Below are positions 60,385-64,000 of a stretch of DNA of 64,000 nt, piece by piece. The notes below the pieces were generated by a model that ran no database searches, was not told where the DNA came from, and worked only from the letters and a program-made list of their open reading frames with translations. The translations under genes and the position numbers were made by a program. How positions within the stretch are numbered: the stretch's first letter is position 1; every line of letters starts with the position of its first letter. The stretch is from Zychaea mexicana (taxonomy: Eukaryota > Mucoromycota > Mucoromycetes > Mucorales > Lichtheimiaceae): positions 248,001 through 312,000 of the forward strand of contig NW_026516688.1 in assembly GCF_025766255.1 (NCBI RefSeq). Reading direction: 5' to 3'.

Positions 60385-61192
60385 GGGTATTGTGGTTGCA
60401 AAAGCAGTGTGAGTTGAAAGAAAGAGAAGAGCGAGAAAAAGAATAGCGTGCTTTCTGCTGCTGTTGTAAAAACCAAACTCCCTTTCTGTTGTGTTCCCCT
60501 TTCACTTTCTCCTTGCACATATTACAAAACTGGTAATCAGGTGACATTGGAAACGTGCTCGTTGCACTCGGTGCAACCTGCGGATAGTTGCTCGCTCTCC
60601 ATCAGAAGAACTGCCCGATCTTGCACCGACTTGTTTACCTAATTACTCGCAATAAATAAAGTATTTTATCATTGCCACTACTATTACTTTTGGGCTATAT
60701 AAAAATAGACCTCCTTTATCTGTTTTGCGGGTAGGAGAATAACCACGCAGCTTCTTGCTTGGCGCCACGGTCACTGCATCACCTCCTACAGCCCAGTCTC
60801 GCATATAGAATAAGCTCGCCGACATACTGCGTACTGAGCTGTGATATTACTGCTTTTATTGTTGTTGCTTCCTGCGAGGTACTTGGCAGTCGACAGACTC
60901 AAGGCGAGGGGTACGTAAAGCCCACTTCGTGTGTGTGTGTGTGATTCGAAGCAAATAAATTAAGGATCCATGGGTTTGATATCTACTACGCCTTCTCACC
61001 TTCCAATGGCCCGTCTCGTTCCAAGCTATGCAATGGCTTTTTAACCCTAGCGATAAAAGCCCTGTGTTTAATAATGACAGCGGATGAGGGTTATGGCCGT
61101 TTATAAGGCAAAGGCTTGCACAATTCTTTATCGCTTTTTCCAGTTTCCCACTCTCGCTACTTGTTAATACTGTTAATCAATAATAATCCAAC
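60385..61192. other. Intergenic and promoter of the SUR7-like gene
   Basis: No coding frame supported. The left part is the promoter/leader of the minus-strand hypothetical gene (CTT/GAA runs, 60410-60520). A short GT run lies at 60930-60943, and TTTATAAG at 61099-61106 could be the TATA element of the downstream gene. Confidence 0.45.
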
Positions 61193-62109
61193 ATGTTGTT
61201 CAAGTGCTGCACCCTGTTGGGTTCGCTATTGCTATTATTCTCCTTCTTGCTACACCTCTTCCCTATGATTGGGCAGCTTTCAAACCGCAACTTCTTAACC
61301 AGCATGGCCTTCCAGGAATCCTCTAACCAAGGCGAAAACCAGGCTATCAAAAACGGATTATGGTAAAAAAAGAGCACAGCAGAATGCCATCATGGAATCA
61401 AACAGACACTAATATGATAGTGCTTGTTATTACTGGATATAGGAACTCCTGCCAAGGCTCGCTTCAATCAGTCGATCAATGCGGCAGTCCACAACAATCC
61501 TACAACTGGGGAAACACACCCGTCGTTGGCCAGATGATGCCACAACAATATCAGCCTTCTGGCGGCAGATACCGACACTTGTTTACCGCACTGTTTTCAT
61601 TGACCATGGCCGGCACTTGCCTCAGCTTCTTGTTATGGATCTTGAGCTTGCCTGTCATGTTGTGCTGCGGCAAGCGGTTCCATCGACTCCCTGGTGCTTC
61701 CATGTCCACACTGACACTCCTTAACTTTTTATGCACCATGGGTGCGTTCATTATCGGTCTCGTCTTGGCCATTTCTTTCAACAAAGCATTGACCGGCGGT
61801 TGGTCAGGTAAGGTGGGCAACTCGATCTGGACTCTTTTAGGCGCCATGGGCGCTCTTTTAGTCGGCTTCATGTGCTTCAATGGCACCTGCTGTGGACCTC
61901 CTCGAAACCGTAATCGTGTCACGGATCCAGAAACAGCGGGTGGCGGTGGCATGTTTGGCAAAAAGAACCGATTTTCCAAGACAGCTGCACCCGGTCCTGA
62001 ACCAGCTGCTCCTCCACCCCAACAGCAACCTCCTCCGATGAGCGGCCCATCCACTGGCATGTCGACTGCTAGACCCTTCCAGATGCCACAGACTGGTCAA
62101 TATAATTAG
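61193..62109 (+). CDS. SUR7/PalI-type four-TM membrane protein
   Basis: Exons 61193-61362 and 61443-62109; 278 residues. TM1 (LGSLLLLFSFLLHLFPMIG) is followed by an extracellular loop with the claudin-like W...C...C pattern (LWNSCQGSLQSVDQCGSP). Then TM2 (HLFTALFSLTMAGTCLSFLL), TM3 (LTLLNFLCTMGAFIIGLVLA) and TM4 (IWTLLGAMGALLVGFMCF). The ~85-residue tail is Pro/Gln-rich. This topology and the W-x2-C...C loop are typical of fungal SUR7/PalI proteins, which act in eisosomes, pH sensing (PalI/Rim9) or cell-wall integrity. The particular subgroup cannot be decided; the short intron splits the Trp codon of the loop. Confidence 0.85.
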
Positions 62110-62207
62110 ATTTCGTTTGATATATGTTTCATAAGAAAACCCATGTCCTCTTTTTCCTTTTACTACTCTTTAGTTGTAATAATAAATAATTCGTATGTAT
62201 TCTTTAT

Positions 62208-64000
62208 TTATTCGTTTGATGCTGTTTCATCCGTAGTAGAGGATGTAGGCGTAGTAGTATCGTTGTTGTTGTTGTTGTTGCTATCGTCATCGTTGCTATT
62301 GTTGTTGGCAGCGGCAGCTACTGCAGCAGCCACACTACCCGTACCGCCTGGTCTTCGTCTACCGGGGGCAACAGGTCGCTTGAAACCTCCTTGCTTGGGT
62401 CCACTGAGCATCTGGATTCGCTGCTCGACAACACTAACACCCGCCCCAGCAGATGTATGTCCTGCTGAAGCCTTTATATGACGCACTTCTTCCAACAAAT
62501 AATCTTCTGTCAAATCGGATGGGTCGCTGGTTTCGAGCTATTATTTAAGTTTTTGTTAGTCCCCATATCAATCAAATGCTTATGCCCATATACATACTCC
62601 CTTACCTTTTTAGTCACTTGGAGACCGATTTCAGTTTCGGCGTTGGTGATGACGTTCGCTTTGGAAGTAGAGTAAACCATGCGTTCACGGATCTTTGAGG
62701 ATGAGGGGCAAGTGTAGATGAACACTATTCACACACATACATATTTGTTGGACATGGATTTGTTTCCCTGGTCACTACAGTATACATATCTATCTATAAT
62801 TGCCAAGTACAAAACTGAAAAACTTACAGACAGCTTCGTTGCCATCACAGGTGAGTGCGTAGAATGTAAATCTCGGAGCATTTGCGGAGACGGTTGAGTG
62901 AACGGCGTTGATAGAGACATCGGAGACAGTGTCGAGTTCGACGGTTTCTTTTTCTAGATACTAAATGGATCACAGCAAAAACATCATCAAAATCAAGGGA
63001 TATCTCTTGGCTTATATACGAGACAAGCGTTGAGGTTATTACCAGGGATACAAAATTGTGTTTGCGCTCGTCTTTTGATTTCTGCAAATCCCGCAGGGCA
63101 TCGAGTGCTTTATCAGTCAAGGGGAATGTAATACCGGGTGCATAGGTTCTTCTCGAGCTAGAACCTTGATAATCCGATGCAGTATTGGCCTAGCAGTAGT
63201 TTTTCACCTCTTTTAATATACACTATACACGAGGTCTGATGATGATAACAAAGAGGCCACCTCGTATAATACATTCCTCTAATTTATTACCTCTGCCTGT
63301 TTAATTTCTGCCAATTCACGCTCGCGTTGTGTCAGGGGTGCCTCGGCTTTCTTGTGTGCGACATGCTTTTTATATCCATCATACGACACATCGTCCTACA
63401 GTTTTACACTACATGTTATTAAAATTGTCGCATACACTCAAATAGGTACCCAGCCTCTCATTCATACATGCTTCCTTTAAAAACATATATTGTTAGAATG
63501 TTACCTTGGTAGTACCATAGACACTATCAGTAAATCGGTTGTCACCTAGCTCTTTGGTCAAAGTGGCACGTGTACTAGCATAGAGCATCTTGTCGCGAAC
63601 TTTGGCATTGTCAGGAACGTAACTGACAAGCAGCCAGTTGTATTCCCCAGTGCTGGCCTTGTCATCGAGTCGGATCAAAATGTAAGAAGGTGTCGAATCT
63701 TCAAGGTACTCAAGGACCTTGTTGTAATCTGCATCAATATACACAAAGTTTGAGTTTGCCTTTTTAATTTCTGTAAATAGGGAAAAAAAGATAGACAGAA
63801 CGGCTCGAACCTTGTTCAAAAGATGCGTCGACAGGAATGGTGCCATTGGCCTCCAGCGACTCTAGAATTCATAAAAGTGAGTCGCGTATAATACAATACC
63901 GAACAAAGCACACGAAAAGCTGTTGTTGTTAACATAGTATGCGCGTGTCATCTTCATGTTTACCTTTGACAATTGAAACACGAAGAATACGAGTGTTGCC
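62208..64000 (-). CDS. TWF1: Twinfilin, 5'-incomplete (continues past the right edge)
   Basis: Actin-monomer sequestering and capping-protein-binding regulator. Exons on the minus strand: 63964-64000 (partial), 63811-63861, 63505-63728, 63291-63395, 63043-63189, 62828-62960, 62606-62724, 62208-62537; 381 residues visible, with the N-terminal exon(s) beyond position 64000. Two ADF-H repeats are readable. The first has PSYILIRLDDKASTGEYNWL, VPDNAKVRDKMLYASTRATL and DSVYGTTK; the second has APGITFPLTDKALDALRDLQ, then FIYTCPSSSKIRERMVYSTS and TNAETEIGLQVTKKLETSDP. The C-terminal tail carries the twinfilin LTEDYLLEEV and a basic KQGGFKRPVAPGRRRPGG, which suits the known capping-protein/PIP2-binding tail. 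It then extends into an Asn/Asp/Thr-rich stretch not typical of the family. The acceptor before DYNKVLEYLE was chosen over one 38 bases upstream because it fits the family alignment better. Confidence 0.94.

Noticed and set aside
63729..63766. Upstream acceptor in twinfilin adding EIKKANSNFVYIDA
   Set aside because: In frame, but it inserts residues between FEQ and DYNKV where the family has none; the acceptor at 63729-63730 aligns better.

Overview
The window is nuclear DNA from an intron-rich, compact fungal genome. Genes carry many short introns (mostly 50-100 nt, with GTRWGT-type donors and an AG acceptor), polyA/T and polypyrimidine tracts flank the genes, and there are no operons. Several features point to an early-diverging lineage, most likely Mucoromycota: an MT-A70 methylase of the ciliate/basal-fungal MTA1 type, NDUFAF4-like and TMEM42-like genes, an Y14 exon-junction protein, tandem ricin-B-type lectin repeats, and a non-LTR retroelement fragment with a WRMHWLP...CRCG C-terminus. 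The genus cannot be fixed from sequence alone.

Layout. 1-3891: 3'-incomplete intracellular beta-trefoil (QxW) repeat protein on the minus strand. 3892-9825: long stretch without a recognisable gene. 9826-12726: DBP2/DDX5-type DEAD-box helicase with an oversized intron at the position known from yeast DBP2. 12727-23590: gene-poor block with one small hypothetical gene, a 5'-truncated LINE bounded by a 16-bp target-site duplication, a tRNA-Ser(CGA), a casein-kinase-1 pseudogene and coding-like debris. 23591-24920: four-TM protein. 24921-26908: debris and promoter. From 26909 the window becomes gene-dense: GEA/GBF1 ARF-GEF, inositol/sugar transporter with a PSI-like loop, divergent pair Y14 and GAR1, MT-A70 methyltransferase, intronless HET-domain protein, PAN1-type EH protein, NDUFAF4-like factor, acidic type I membrane protein, thioredoxin reductase, alpha/beta hydrolase, TMEM42-like transporter, NUP54, mitochondrial intermediate peptidase, a low-complexity protein, a SUR7/PalI-type membrane protein and twinfilin (running off the right end).

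How the genes relate. They are mostly housekeeping genes placed side by side, not a pathway cluster. Recurrent themes are RNA/RNP biology (DBP2, Y14, GAR1, NUP54), vesicle traffic and cortical actin (GEA, PAN1, twinfilin, SUR7-like) and mitochondria/redox (MIP, NDUFAF4-like, TRR1). The most notable loci are the MTA1-like methylase (candidate DNA N6-adenine methyltransferase), the conserved long DBP2 intron with its long in-frame extension, the PSI-like domain in the inositol-type transporter, and the HET-domain gene that lacks introns in an intron-rich neighbourhood. Splice models were built by hand by requiring GT/AG borders, frame continuity and family similarity; none is confirmed by transcripts.
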